64,000 bases of DNA from positions 8,060,001 through 8,124,000 of the forward strand of contig NC_061463.1 of the NCBI RefSeq assembly GCF_022581195.2, in the 5' to 3' direction. Made by a program: the position numbers and the translations under genes. Below are positions 13,435-25,900 of this stretch, one piece after another. Each line of letters starts with the position of its first letter. Positions within the stretch are counted from its first letter, which is position 1. The notes beneath the pieces were generated by a model. The model was given only the letters and a program-made list of their open reading frames with translations, was not told the origin of the DNA and did no database searches. This DNA comes from Helicoverpa zea (taxonomy: Eukaryota; Arthropoda; Insecta; Lepidoptera; Noctuidae).

Positions 13435-14113
13435 GAATAAAATGATAGTTCATAAAAAATTAACGATTCTATTGTTTTAAAATTCAAATAGAATAGAATG
13501 CCTTGATTTTTTATCGGGCAACAGTCAGTTAAACGTTTTAGTTAAATGTGTTTTACGAAATAAACGAATACTTACTGATATTGATCTATGCATATCTTAC
13601 ATTCTGTTACGCTTTAGTTTATTGTTAAGATATCCAAATAAGCTTGTTTTAACTTCGGGTATGCGCTTATAACATGTAGAACCTTTCTCTTAAGTCCATG
13701 TATCTTTCCCAAAAATGCCGTAACGTTGCTAAACAATTGGAAAGTTTCCGGATAAGGCAATAAAACTCCATGCTTCCATGACTATCAGAGGAGTTAAGAG
13801 TGCATTATGCCGAACAACTGCTACTTCAAACTTAATGTCGTACACTACCGTAATTGACCAAGTTACTGACGAGAAAGTGCAATGAAAACTTTACACAATG
13901 TCATGAATTACCGTTCTTGAGTTTATGGGACCTCTTAACCGATATTTTGAAATTAAAGTAAATTGGATTTTGACTTTATACTAATGAACCGATGCCGATA
14001 TTGACAAACGAGTGGCCGATGGTATGTATCGATTAGCCGAGTTGTGAAATCGATTTATCCTAGTGTCGGGCCTTTCTTGGAGCGGAATATCTTGCAGTCG
14101 GTATTTTCAATTA
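13435..14113. other. non-coding intronic stretch
   Basis: AT-rich, no gene or repeat recognised between the MITE and the long palindrome. Confidence 0.5.
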
Positions 14114-14476
14114 CCCACCCAAAACAAAAATGTGAAAGACTGCCAAGTTCGATAATATGGGAATGCTTCGCCTATAAAAGAAGTGAGATCTGAATAAGTA
14201 CCAAGTTCCATACACATACCTCAGTTAAAAATAGTTACTTTTTAATGATGTTACTTGGCAAGTTTTCACACACCTTGTTATAACCCTACTAAACGCAATG
14301 AATCAAGTATTTAATTTTCTATTAAAACTTGCCAAGTAACATCATTAAAAAGTAACCATTTTTAACTGAGGTATGTGTATGGAACTTGGTACTTATTCAG
14401 ATCTCACTTCTTTTATAGGCGAAGCATTCCCATATTATCGAACTTGGCAGTCTTTCACATTTTTGTTTTGGGTGGG
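14114..14476. repeat. long near-perfect inverted repeat, 153-bp arms, 57-bp spacer
   Basis: Arm 14114-14266 is the reverse complement of arm 14324-14476 with one mismatch (A at 14232 versus C at 14355, which should be T). The arms begin and end CCCACCCAAAACAAAAA / its complement, and the spacer is unrelated AT-rich DNA. A transcript would fold into a 150-bp double-stranded stem. No clear target duplication flanks it. It could be a foldback-type transposon, a MITE with very long TIRs, or an hpRNA (endo-siRNA) locus. Confidence 0.9.
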
Positions 14477-14679
14477 ATTTCATTTATTTTTGTAAGGTTG
14501 TTAATTTTATTTTTTTCTTATGATGAAGTTAGTTAAAGAAATGTCTCATTTATACTATTTTTCAGATTTTTTAATATGCACTATGTTTCTTACAAAGAAA
14601 TGAACTAGATTAACTAAATGGACTAGATTTACCAACTGACTGACATGACCATGTTATCATATATTATGTTCGTGGATCA

Positions 14680-14787
14680 AAGTTACACATTCGTTATTTT
14701 CGAAAGTGATTCACACTTGGCCGTTTTCAGATTTTTACTTTACTTTGACTAAATACAAACCTTTGTAACGAATTTCAGATCGGTACG
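14680..14787 (+). repeat. CACTTGGCC-type interspersed repeat, first piece
   Basis: Contains GATTCACACTTGGCCGTTTT and continues to GGTACGACC. A diverged parallel copy runs 15170-15290. The RTE fragment lies between the two, so one repeat may have been duplicated or interrupted. Confidence 0.6.
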
Positions 14788-14818
14788 ACCTGAAATTCGT
14801 TACAAAGGTCCAACCAAG
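14768..14818. repeat. 20-bp inverted repeat across the RTE 5' junction
   Basis: ACCTTTGTAACGAATTTCAG, then 11 bases, then its exact reverse complement, whose second arm is the first coding sequence of the truncated RTE copy. The stated span is approximate by a few bases. Looks like a fold-back or template switch during insertion. Confidence 0.7.
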
Positions 14819-15091
14819 GTCATCGACATAGCCCACCGAATCAGCAAGCTGAAGTGGCAGTGGGCTGGCCATATTAGCCGAAGAACCGATAACCGTTGGG
14901 GTAAACGAGTTCTAGAGTGGAGACCACGCCTCGGCAAACGTAGTGTAGGACGTCCTCAGGCACGGTGGAGTGATGACTTGCGCAAGACGGCTGGCAGGAG
15001 CTTGATGCGAGAAGCTGAAAATCGATCTCAGTGGCGTGCACTTGGAGAGGCCTATGTCCAGCAGTGGACTGCGATAGGCTGATGATGACGA
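14788..15091 (+). mobile_element. RTE-clade non-LTR retrotransposon, 5'-truncated 3' end
   Basis: Open to TGA at 15080-15082 in one frame. Encodes the C-terminal tail of an RTE reverse transcriptase polyprotein: KVIDIAHRISKLKWQWAGHI, RWGKRVLEWRPRLGKRSVGR, RWSDDLRKTAGRSLMREAEN and AYVQQWTAIG. Just after the stop is the short GATGATGA tail typical of RTE. The 5' end is cut within the coding region; a closely related copy lies at 55446-55892 on the other strand. Confidence 0.88.
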
Positions 15092-15169
15092 CCATTCGAA
15101 GATATATTATATAAATATAGATAAATTTAGTTCGTTTTAGTTCCTTGGGAGTATTTTACACCGGGTATA

Positions 15170-15540
15170 AATGTACACCTTCATTATTTTGAAACTGATT
15201 CACACTTGGCCATTTTCAGATTTTTCCCTTTACCTTGACATAAAGACCTACCTCCATGCCAAATTTCAAGTCAATACGACCATTGGAAGTGGTCTAGGTT
15301 TTTGATGAGTGAGTCAGTCAGTCAGTCAGTGAGTGTATAGTATAGTAAAAATAGCGATTTTCTGACGTCAATATCTCAAGACCTACAATAGGTATATTAA
15401 TGAAATTTTGTATTTTAGATAAGTGAAGGGGTCTCAACAGATACTAGATTAGACTAATTTGATATGCGTAAATAAAATAGATTTTGAGTTATAGGGGGGT
15501 CGAATTGGGCCCGAAATGGTTCGTGTAATATAACCCACGG
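15170..15540 (+). repeat. CACTTGGCC / GTCAGTCA interspersed repeat
   Basis: Diverged copy of the 14680-14787 unit followed by the tetranucleotide run GAGTCAGTCAGTCAGTCAGT and an AT-rich tail. This wording is common in lepidopteran genomes. Class unknown; no coding potential. Confidence 0.55.
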
Positions 15541-15913
15541 CCGGTGTGTCGCTTTTTTTACTCGAACTTGGCGGACACACTGCCGTGTGTCTAGATAGTG
15601 CAATTGGTGTTTCAGTTAGGATTATTTATCATAATTATTTCGTATATAATTTTAATAAATAATAAACTATATTGTCACTAGTGTGTCTGTGTTTAGCATA
15701 TGCCAAGTTATATGATAACATTCGCTGCATTTCTTTTGGATATGTAAATGAAATAGTCTTGTATAAAGTGTACATACTTATATCTAATTGACACGCTCGT
15801 TTCCTTCAATTGTCGAATAACGGAAGATTGTCTTGAAGAGAATGGAAAATAGACTTCAAATACACTATCTTTACGGTAAACTTGTTGTTCGTGTTAAATT
15901 GAAATTAGTTTTT
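15541..15913. other. non-coding intronic stretch
   Basis: AT-rich DNA with no recognised gene or element, apart from a short palindromic patch around ACGGCCGGTGTGTCGC...GCGGACACACTGCCGTGT (about 15538-15588). Confidence 0.4.
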
Positions 15914-16181
15914 TTAGGGTTTTGTACCAAATAGGCAAAACGGGACCACGTCCCGACGATATCCGTATTTCTAACATCAGGCTGTATCTCATGAACAAAC
16001 AGTTGAAATTTTCACAGATGATATACTATTGTTGCCCCCGTTAAAAAAAATCTGAAAACTAGAACCAACATAATCCATACTTTCGGTGGCCGCCATGCAA
16101 CGAAACGTGCTCATTTTATAGTTAATGGTACATAACACTTCCTAAGTTCCTACGCGAGTTTAATTCGCACTTGGCCAGTTT
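15914..16181 (+). repeat. lepidopteran 'TAGGGTTTTGTACC...CACTTGGCC' repeat
   Basis: Starts TTAGGGTTTTGTACCAAATA, includes CAGGCTGTATCTCATGAAC and GTTGAAATTTTCACAGATGA, and ends ATTCGCACTTGGCCAGTTTT. This order matches an abundant dispersed lepidopteran repeat. No open frame; class not assigned. Confidence 0.6.
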
Positions 16182-16578
16182 TGAATTTCAAAGTTTTACC
16201 TACCGCAGATTCTCGGTAATCTATGAAAACTTTATAACAATGTTAAGTAATAAATTATTAAAGGATACAATGTCAGTGCCGCCTGTGACTTTATAGCCTA
16301 TAAATCCTGGAATTGATTTCACGGTTCTATCAAAGTACTAAAGTGTCTTTCATTTGATTGTGACCCTCGTAAAAGGATTGATTGTAAATTTCTACTTAAT
16401 TATATTTAGCTAAGTATTTCCGTATTCGGATTTAAACACTTACGTGAAAATTTTGTTTTAGAGGCCCGGCACAGACTTAACTTTTGTCCGATAGTTCGCC
16501 CAATCCAATCGCAAAACAAACCAAACTTTTTAGTCGCTCCGACAACTAACTAGACTAGCTAGAGGCTTTATTATCCCA

Positions 16579-16746
16579 CTAGCTTCCGCCCGCGGCTTCG
16601 CCCGCGTAGAGTTCGGTTATATCGCGTTTCCAAGAGAATTCTTCAAAAGTCCGGGATAAAAACTATCTTATGTTCTTTCTCAAGGTCAACTCTATCTCTG
16701 TACCAAATTTTATTAAAATCAGGTCAGTGGTAAATCGTGGGCAATT
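16579..16746 (-). mobile_element. degraded Helitron-like 3' end
   Basis: Begins CTAGCTTCCGCCCGCGGCTT, the reverse complement of a hairpin plus CTAG terminus, then degenerate TCCGGGATAAAAACTATCTT. It ends about 50 bp before the acceptor of the pipe membrane-anchor exon. Confidence 0.6.
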
Positions 16747-16794
16747 AACAGTGATTATTTTGCATATTTGCTAATGATACAATGTTGTTAACAG

Positions 16795-16934
16795 GACGAG
16801 TGAGCTGGTGGCTCTAATAGCAGTATCATGCACGTTGTTCCTGTTCCTCCACACTCGAGACCTGAGCACCAAGCTGCGCCGGATGGAGGGCAGGCTCAAC
16901 GATGACGTCACAGCTTTCAACCATCTTACTGACA
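16795..16934 (+). CDS. pip: pipe exon: membrane anchor and start of stem
   Basis: Encodes TSELVALIAVSCTLFLFLHT and the following charged stem. The hydrophobic run from about residue 4 to 18 is the single signal-anchor; a Lys/Arg/Glu-rich amphipathic segment after it looks like a coiled-coil stem. Acceptor is TTAACAG/G and donor A/GTGAGT. A degraded Helitron end lies only about 50 bp upstream of the acceptor. Confidence 0.9.
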
Positions 16935-19900
16935 GTGAGTACCTACATAGTGTTACTTAGTTCAGTAGCCCGTTAGTAAAGTGTACATACAGGGTTGGGT
17001 ACTAAAGTAATTCTTTCTGTTCGTCCGGCTTCAAGCTAAATAGTATTATAGCATAGTATTCTTTGCAAAGGGATGTGTGAATCTTGGCGTCATCTCGAAA
17101 TTGTTGAGGTCCGTAGTCGACCACCTTATATAGTCATGGGTATGTTTAAAAGATTCTGTCGAAGTAAATATGTTGAGTTTGATGTATTTATTTATATTGA
17201 TAGTCATCTTAACATGTCTAGTTATCGGATAAATAATTATTTATTCAATACTAAAAATACTTTTCTTTTAGTTATGGATATAACGTATTATAATAGAAAA
17301 TCATAATGAATTAAGTTGTTTCATCAAGTTATTCGTACCGCTAATCAAAGTTAAGTTAAAAATAAAACTTTCCCACGCTTTTTAAAGAGAAAATTACTTA
17401 AACCAAAGACAAAGAGTAAACAGAATTTATGTAAGTACATAATACTTATACACATAGATATAATATTACTAAACAAGATTGCGCACGCTCAAAATATATA
17501 TTTACAAAAATGAACTCTATTCTAACGCAATAAGGTACTAAATTGGTTGTATAATACACAGAGGCAAATCCGAGCCGAGAGGGATAGTTCGAACGGAGGC
17601 TGTTTGTCTCTTTCTAACACCTTGCCAGCATAAAAAAATGTTGTGATCAAAAGTTTTGTCTTCCCAAAAACAATTGAATCACTTATATTTTTATCTTATT
17701 TTAACAATTGTAAGTCAACAAATTAATAACAATCGCATTAATTTATTCGTATTTATTATTAAAACATAAACAACATAAATTTTTATTTTGCTTTTTTTTA
17801 TTTTCTAGCGGTAACCCTGAACATTCTTGGCGCGTAATCAGCATTTAAAATTTTGTTTATATTTTTTTGTATTAAGTCAATTTAAACTATTAAAATGGTG
17901 AAAAAGTGTTGCGTTTCTACTTGCAAAAGTGAATCCTATGGTGGTTGCAATATATCGTTCCACAGGTTAGCTAATAATAACATTTTCGTAAACCAAACAA
18001 CTAGGGTGTCCATGAATTCTTGTAACGAGTCAAAATATGGGTGATGGATTTTAAAACTGTTGTACTATTGTTATAGCTTCCCAAAAAATGAAGAAAGGCG
18101 ACATAAATGGCTCAGCAGTCTATATATGAAGTAGAAATACAAAAAAAACAGTCTTCACTTCGAATCTTCCTGCTTTTATACTGCTAATTTCCGCTAATTA
18201 TTAAAAGCCTTTATTAGTATCTTAAGGTCACAAACTGCGTAAGTTAAAACTTCAATACTAATCTGTGTTTAATAATCTTAGCAAATTCGGATTTGTCTCA
18301 CATAGCTTAATCTCATAGTCACCCTATTAGAAAGGGACAGACAGCCTCCGTACTAACTGTTTCACTCGGCTCGTTTTTTGGGTTTATATGCGCAGTCCTG
18401 TTTACTAATATTATGTCTATGCTTATACACGAATAAATATAATCGTCTATAATTAACTTTGGAAAGTTATTTTTATCAATGTTAAATATAGACGTTGTAA
18501 TTAAATACTAAAACGAATTTGAAATTATAGCGTATTGACTAAAGAAAAGTCTGTGGTTAAAAGTCGCGTACTTTACCTATGTAGGTAGGTAAATAACATT
18601 ATGTGAAAAAAGTTTATTATATAAACTTATAGACCAATAGATATTATTCATACACATAAAATTGTGTAAATAAAATGTCATCGGTTTTTGCATAACTTGT
18701 CCAACGATATATACTATTTGATCGGGTCATTATACTATGTAAGCACTTAGCACCAACACGACCATTTATCAAGTCAATCATTACGATCATATCGACGATA
18801 TGAACTAGGAAATGACTCAATCATACCTAGATACTGTCTAGATACAGGCTAATTGAGCTTAGAATTTGTAGCGGTGCGTTTGAGACTTACGATCAATGTT
18901 CATTGATCATCGTGTCAGTTGAAACCATGGAAAACAAAATCACTAGCGGATATGACATAACGCAAAATTTCCTAAGAAAGTAGCGCGCCAAAATGCGGGT
19001 GTTCTTGAACCCGTCCATTATTTTCAAAATAAAATCACCAATCAATCAACCAATCTTGGACAGATTGGTTTTGTCGTTTTGACTTGACAAGGAACCCGAA
19101 CGTTTCGTTAGTTCGTTGCTTGACCTGTAAGGAGGCGCCTAAGCTACCTTCCTCATGGCATCTCCGCTATCTTTCCTTCCTCCGTAGTTGAAACACATTG
19201 ATCGTTGTCGAACCAAGTCGATGCAAATTTTTGCAATCTCCTTTCAAAGGTTAGGACCGGACCGGAATCTCGTTGGTCAGTTTAATTAGGACCTTTTGAA
19301 ATCGATATGCGTTTTAACAAGCTTGTATCGATAAATCGGAACTTTATTACCGAGCGCAATATTGATCTGTATTTTACACATTAATATTTACACGGCTGTG
19401 TACCTGTGTAAAATAATCTATACTAATATTATAAAGCTGAAGAGTTTGTTTGTTTGTTTGAACGCGCTAATCTCAGGAACTACTGGTTCGATTTGAAAAA
19501 TTCTTTCAGTGTTAGATAGCCCATTTATCGAGGAAGGCTATAGGCTACTTTTTATCCGTTCGTGCAGAAGTTTCCACGGGATGCGGGTGAAACCGCTGGC
19601 AGAAGCTAGTTCTTACAAATACTTACAAATAGAAATCTAATTCCTTAGTCACTGGAGTAAACAACTTTCGCCTTCAAAATATTTATGAAGTAGTAGGTGT
19701 GTGTAAACACAAGGACTAAACGCTTAACTTTTGTTTATACAATCTGTCTTGTCTGATCATTATTTTAGTCATAATCACTCTTTGTTACGACTGATTCCGT
19801 CATTGAAGATTCGTCATAAGTATTCACTTCCTATTTCTGCAATTCTCACAGTTAATAATCTAAATAGTTCCATTGTTCATACTCTAATAATTGCAAAAAG

Positions 19901-22900
19901 TTTTACAAAACTATAAATTATTTTATCTCAACGCCGCTTCGTAATCGCATAGCAAGTTTGAGATGTATGAGATAATGGTACAAGTACATGAAATTCAATT
20001 TATACATCGTGTTAGTGTAACTGGGGAATCTACTGCGAGTTACTGACAGCCCGTGAAATGAGACACAACGGCTTATGATATAATAAAGATATATTAATTA
20101 AATGCCGGCCGTGCGTGATTGGACGGCCGACGAGGTGGTCTCACACTGGGCTGCTGTTGTTTGTAGTTAATCATGCTTGAACCGAGGAGTGTTTTTGATC
20201 GCCGTTTTTGCTAGTGTTTTGACTTCTAGTATTTTTTGTTTAAGATTTAACATAAACAACAGACGTATGAGTGTGTGACACAATCAGATGATCTAGTAGT
20301 TGTTGTTGATTATGTAATTTTGCCAGATCTCGTATTAATATTGTCCTAAACTTCAGAACTAAATTAAATAAGTGTGAAAAATAAAAGGTTCCAGATCTAT
20401 TCGACAGCTTTTTATTGTTAACCTCAAGTGCGCATACGCACAGCCAGTAAAGTTGAACGTGCCCGTTCAGATTTAACTGTTCAGCTTCCGTGGTAAGTAT
20501 CTTTGTGACAAATGAAATATTTCTCAACTGTTTATAATGACATCAAACTGATTTAGAGCATTCCAAAGTTTTTTGTGAACTCATTAGCGAAATTCCTGAC
20601 GTTTTAATTAAGTTCATCCGACATACTTGAAAAACCAGATTCGTGCGGTTTTATGAAAAAAATGATGAAAAAAAAGTGTACTCAATTGCGAAAGTGAAGC
20701 GTCGAAAAAAGTCTCGTAGCAAAACTTTTATTTACGGCAAATACGAACTTAATTTTTTGTTTGCCTTGCTAGACGTTTCTCTTTAGATTCAAACAAAATT
20801 ATGTGTTACGTGATATTTGAACGTACCTACTAGAATACCAATATACTATACCTACGCTACGCTAGCGTGCTCAATGTAATACCTCTATTGAAAAGCAAAC
20901 AAAGAAAATGAGGGTGAATTTGAAAATTGATGTCATCCTCGAAAAAATTGCGTGACGTTATTTCATTATGCATAATGTTGGGCTATTGTCTATGGCGTGT
21001 ACGCGGTGCGGAGTCTTTACGCGGGAAACGGCCACAACTTTCACTCGACCAAAAAAAAAACATAAACTGATGGTGTCCACAGTCGTGATCCACAGCGATA
21101 CCGTTCACTGACTTAACTTTACTATTTTTCTTTCACCAAGCCCTGAGTGGTTGCGGTTTTTAAGTAATTCGCTGCCCATTTTCATACAGCCCGTTCCGTG
21201 CCAATGACTTATTCGATCAGTTACACAATTAAGTAAATTGCATTTATTTGCATCTCTTTTCGGCGAAGTGCGTGAGTTTAAGACTGGGTCATTAATTATT
21301 GGTACCGTTCCTTTTTACGTGTTAACTGTTTATTCTGGTGAGGGCGGCATTAGTGGTTGTTCCCACGTGGTCGCGCAACCGCAGCGTGGTTGGATGGACA
21401 TGCGTTTGCGCACCGCACGTACAAACGTCGCACTACTTCCTCATTGACTGTTCCCGATTGCAACGATTAGATTACACCGAACAAGTGCAGCGTAAGCTCT
21501 TTATTTACAGTAAGAGTGTGTCAGAGTTATGTAACGTTACATGCTTCAATTATGTACAAGATACCGACATAATGGCTGCGTATTAGAAACCAGTTTCTGT
21601 TCGATTCCGGAATATATCAGTGCTTAACATGACGTCAAATAGCGTAAGACAGTTTCCCGATACCTGCATAAGAAAGCTTATTTTGATAGAATGTTAGCGT
21701 TATTACTGTTTCTTTCGCATTAACCGTTCGTATGTATATCCCTAATAGATCATGACTTTTGTCAGACATGGCAACCAAAAGCAGATCGATTGTTTATGGC
21801 CCAAAACAGCCAAAACCGAGCTATAAGAAAAACGTGTTTCCTATCAATAAATATACAGTTACAGTTATCGAAATAATTACAGCAAATTAAAAGCTAACAT
21901 TAGTGAATGTAATAGTTATTAAATTATGTTGTGCACCATACTTATCGCTTATACGCGGCAATTATTCGATGATTGGCGGTCAGAGGCTAGTCGTATTTGT
22001 ACCTCGGTGTAAATTGTAGCTTTTGGTTGTTTTACCCTATGATTCCGTTGTATAACACGGGTCATTACTATAATGAATGCGGTTGCTTGGCCAACGCTGA
22101 CCAAACCGTGAAAGGTACTGTTTCGTGAATTTGAATGAACCTTTGAACAAATACGGAAACTGGATTGTGTGGTTTATGTTGTACTTAGTTGCTTTAATGT
22201 GACTTAGAGCGGTTTTGGAATATTTGATGAGCTACCACTCACTGAAGGTATTAAGGAAATGGAACGGACTTTGTGTTGGTTACCCAATCGGCACTCCTCT
22301 CCTATGACTTAACTGTCGATATTTGTAGTACAAGAAACAGAGTATCCTATCCACTCTATAGACTAAACTTTCTGTTAGATACCAACTAGAGATAGAGCTC
22401 AAAAAATATATGGGCTGACTAAAAGTTTGCAGTGTGCGGGAGTTCTATGACAAATAATGTTATGAAACATATCGCACTGGTAATCTGATAGTAGGTAGGC
22501 TCTGACTGCCTCGTTGGTCTAGTGGTCGCAAGCGCGGCTGCTGTGCTCGAAGTCTCGGGTTCGATTCCCGGGTCGGGCCGAAATCGCTTTGTGGGTTTTC
22601 TTAAACTTTCACAAAGCAGCCCGTAGTCTGGAAGTTGGTGATTGATTCACCCGTGCATCGGAGAGCACGTAAATGTCGGTCCTGCGCCTGATCTCTTTCC
22701 GGTCGTGTCGGATTGCCGTCCCATCGGGTTATGAGAGTGAAGGAATAGGGAGTGCACCTGTGTCTGCGCAAATGCTCGTGCACTATAATATGTCCTGCGC
22801 AGTTGGCTGATCTCCTTAAGTGAGAACAGCCGCCGTGGCCGAAATCGGCCGTGGACGCCATTATAGTAGGTAAGATGTAGAAGACATCTGACGTTGCTCC

Positions 22901-25900
22901 ATGTTTATATTGATGTTCTGTCCTATCCTATCTGATGGCAGTTGTATTGATAATCATCGCTACTGAGAGTTTTATTGCAACACAATATCTATACTAGGCA
23001 TTCTAGCTTAAACAAAAACATTAAAAAAATCACAAGGTATAGTAAAATTGAATAAGCAAGATCACCAAGTGCAAATAAACTAAATGAGTTATATGTATAT
23101 ATGAATATGTTATACGGACATTATCACAAAGTAACTTCATTACTTGGTCTCTGGTATTAAGTTAACCTTTTATCACATAGCGTCTATTCACATTACTACG
23201 ATAAGCTTTATTCAGTTTCGCGATTAACTTGCCTGCGACAGACAGGTGTAGGTAGAGGCTCTCTTGAAATTGATACTTTATTAACTTTAGACTTCGTTCG
23301 ATAAGTATACCGTGTCCTCTTTATCTTATGTAGATGTATGCAAATTTGTAATTACTTAAGAAGAATTTTTACAAAGATCGTATGTATGTATGTATGTATA
23401 TGCGTTGGCCCAGAAATTATAACAAAAATAACTTAAGTTGGAGAGACTAGTGTACTTTAGGTAATGTAGTGAGGAAGTTCTGTGTGTATGTCTAAGGGTG
23501 CGTTTAGACCAAAAGAGCAAGAACAAGAGCCCTCTTTTGCAGCTTTTTCCCTATCAATTTCTCTATTGTGAACCGGCGCGGAACAATCTTTCTTTGTTCT
23601 CTTTAAAATCAGATGATTGTAGGGATAGAATAATCGCTCGTTTTATGGAAACAAACCCATATAAAAATGTGTAGATATAGTTTATATTATTTCCTTTTTA
23701 ATGCTCTGTAACAAGCGCCCTATGATGAATGCCTCTAACCGACCGTGTACCCAGTTAACTATTACGTGACTATTAAAGGATGCAAACATGATATCATGCA
23801 TTTGTAATGAGACTGAATCACTAGGTTGTGGGGAACAGTCATTAAAACTAGATTAAAAGTGAAGCTATGAAGAGTAGCAAGTGTATCAACGATACTTTGT
23901 TGCATTAGATGTAAAACAAACTTTTGCAGTAGGTACCTATCTAAAAGACCTTAAAACATTAATTACGGATATATAAAAATAGGTATACGAACTAACATAA
24001 TGTATGTATGTATGTTTGAGTGCAACTATCGCTATTACGGTTGGGTAATACTCAGCATAGTATTTGTCAGACTTTGAGGTTTTATTTACATAAGTACATT
24101 ATTGGAGTAGGTTTTATTTTTGTGTAAAAAGTTTTCACATGACAAATAATAATTTAATCGCAGGGTAGATACAGTTGTGTTTAGCATAGGTTAGGCCTCG
24201 TTACGTGTAAGGGCATTGTAAAAATACAATGTCTTTGTTTTATACACGTCTACAATGACCTGCCATAACCCGTGACGGTATTCACACCTGACCACTCGTA
24301 AAGAAATCCGTGTTAATGCCCACTATAGTACCTACATATTAAAATTAAAAGTGCCCGCCTCGCACACTGGAAACGAAACAGTCGGCCGACATTTAACTCG
24401 ATGGCTGGCAACATTTTCTTTTGAAGAAAATCTTTATTCCTATTAAAGTTTTCAGTCGGTGTAATACCGGCTAAAAACCCGATCTTTGTAATGTGCGCCC
24501 TACCATTCATCTTCAAGCTGATTTATGAACCCAAAGTCAAAGTGAAATGTTTTTATTTCAAATAGGCCTTTGTAGGCTCTTTTGAAACGTCACACTAGAT
24601 GCACGGTTCCAAAAAGTTAGTCTCATGGAGAAGAGCCGGCAAGAAACTCCATGGATACTCATTAAGAGGACGAATTGGAATTTTTGGCGCCAAGGATCTC
24701 AATTTTTCTCAGTAAATACAAAACGGATCAAAATACAACTTGGTTACCTGAAAGTTCATGATATAAACCTTATTTTGTTAGACGTAGAAACATGATTAGG
24801 TAACTTTTATAACAGAGAAAAATATATCAAACATACCTCTTTTTAAAAAGAGATTCACATATTATGGGCAAACGGGACCGATTTAAGCCTCTTAACTTTT
24901 TTAGTAGTTGAGTATATACATACTCTTTAAAATTGTAGAAGGAATTTTTATCAAATTATCATTTCTAAATAATAAAATTACAAAACCATTTTGTCGCTTA
25001 CGACTTTTAATTATAAGCTAGCGCGCGTATTGTTATCCTCGCTCAGACGCTCCGACCCCTTTTGGCGCCTTAGATGCGCGTGCCGGTTATGGAATTATTG
25101 TTGACCAATTCGTCGCCTTAAACAAGTAGTATGTTGAGTTACATTAGCCCAAACAAACTATCGGCCGACTAAAAGTTTGTTCTCTAAGTAGCGTGCTCAT
25201 ATTCCGCGAACTTAGTGCGGGAACATTTTGTTGAAACGCGCGTGCGTGAACATCGCGGGATCCCGTTATTTGATGGTGGTCTACATAGCGATTTATTAAG
25301 TCCCATGCAATACAATGTGGCATAAATAGGGCGAGCCCTGTACGTGTCTTATTAACGTTGAGAAGATGCAGATGGTTGCTGCAATCGCACGTGAAGATGT
25401 GTTTAGATACATTTGGAAAAAAGTTTTAAGGTTGACTGAGTTTTCCATCAAGTTATCGGATTTTTTAGAACCAATTGTCAGCTAGGTATATACTGGCTTA
25501 TTTAGTTTATATTTCTTACATTTTTAAATATAGTCGTGATGTTTTAATAGAAAATACATGACAAATTCTTTCAGTTTTACATTATAAGGTAAGGTAATAG
25601 ATTACGTGTGACAGCGCACAAGTGGACTATTTCTTAACTTCTCAATAAGAAAAGAGATATTAACAAAGTATTTAGCTAAACACATAGTAAAACCTTCATC
25701 TCAACAACTATCAGATAATATTCAAGATTTATTGAATAGTTCCAAGTTTAATGACTTTGTTCACATTGTTTCAAACTCCATTGTTGTTTCAAGGAGGCAG
25801 ACGCTAAGAATAATTTAATTTTCCTTCGCTTTAGTGTTATAAACCCCGGTTACACGTTATATGGAGATTATAGACGAGATTGGATAACAAACAAAGGACT

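Noticed and set aside
22501..22575. Apparent tRNA gene
   Set aside because: A and B boxes are present, but the cloverleaf is degenerate, a 290-bp tail follows and target duplications flank the unit: it is a SINE.
22601..22861. 86-codon minus-strand frame
   Set aside because: Lies wholly within the SINE body.
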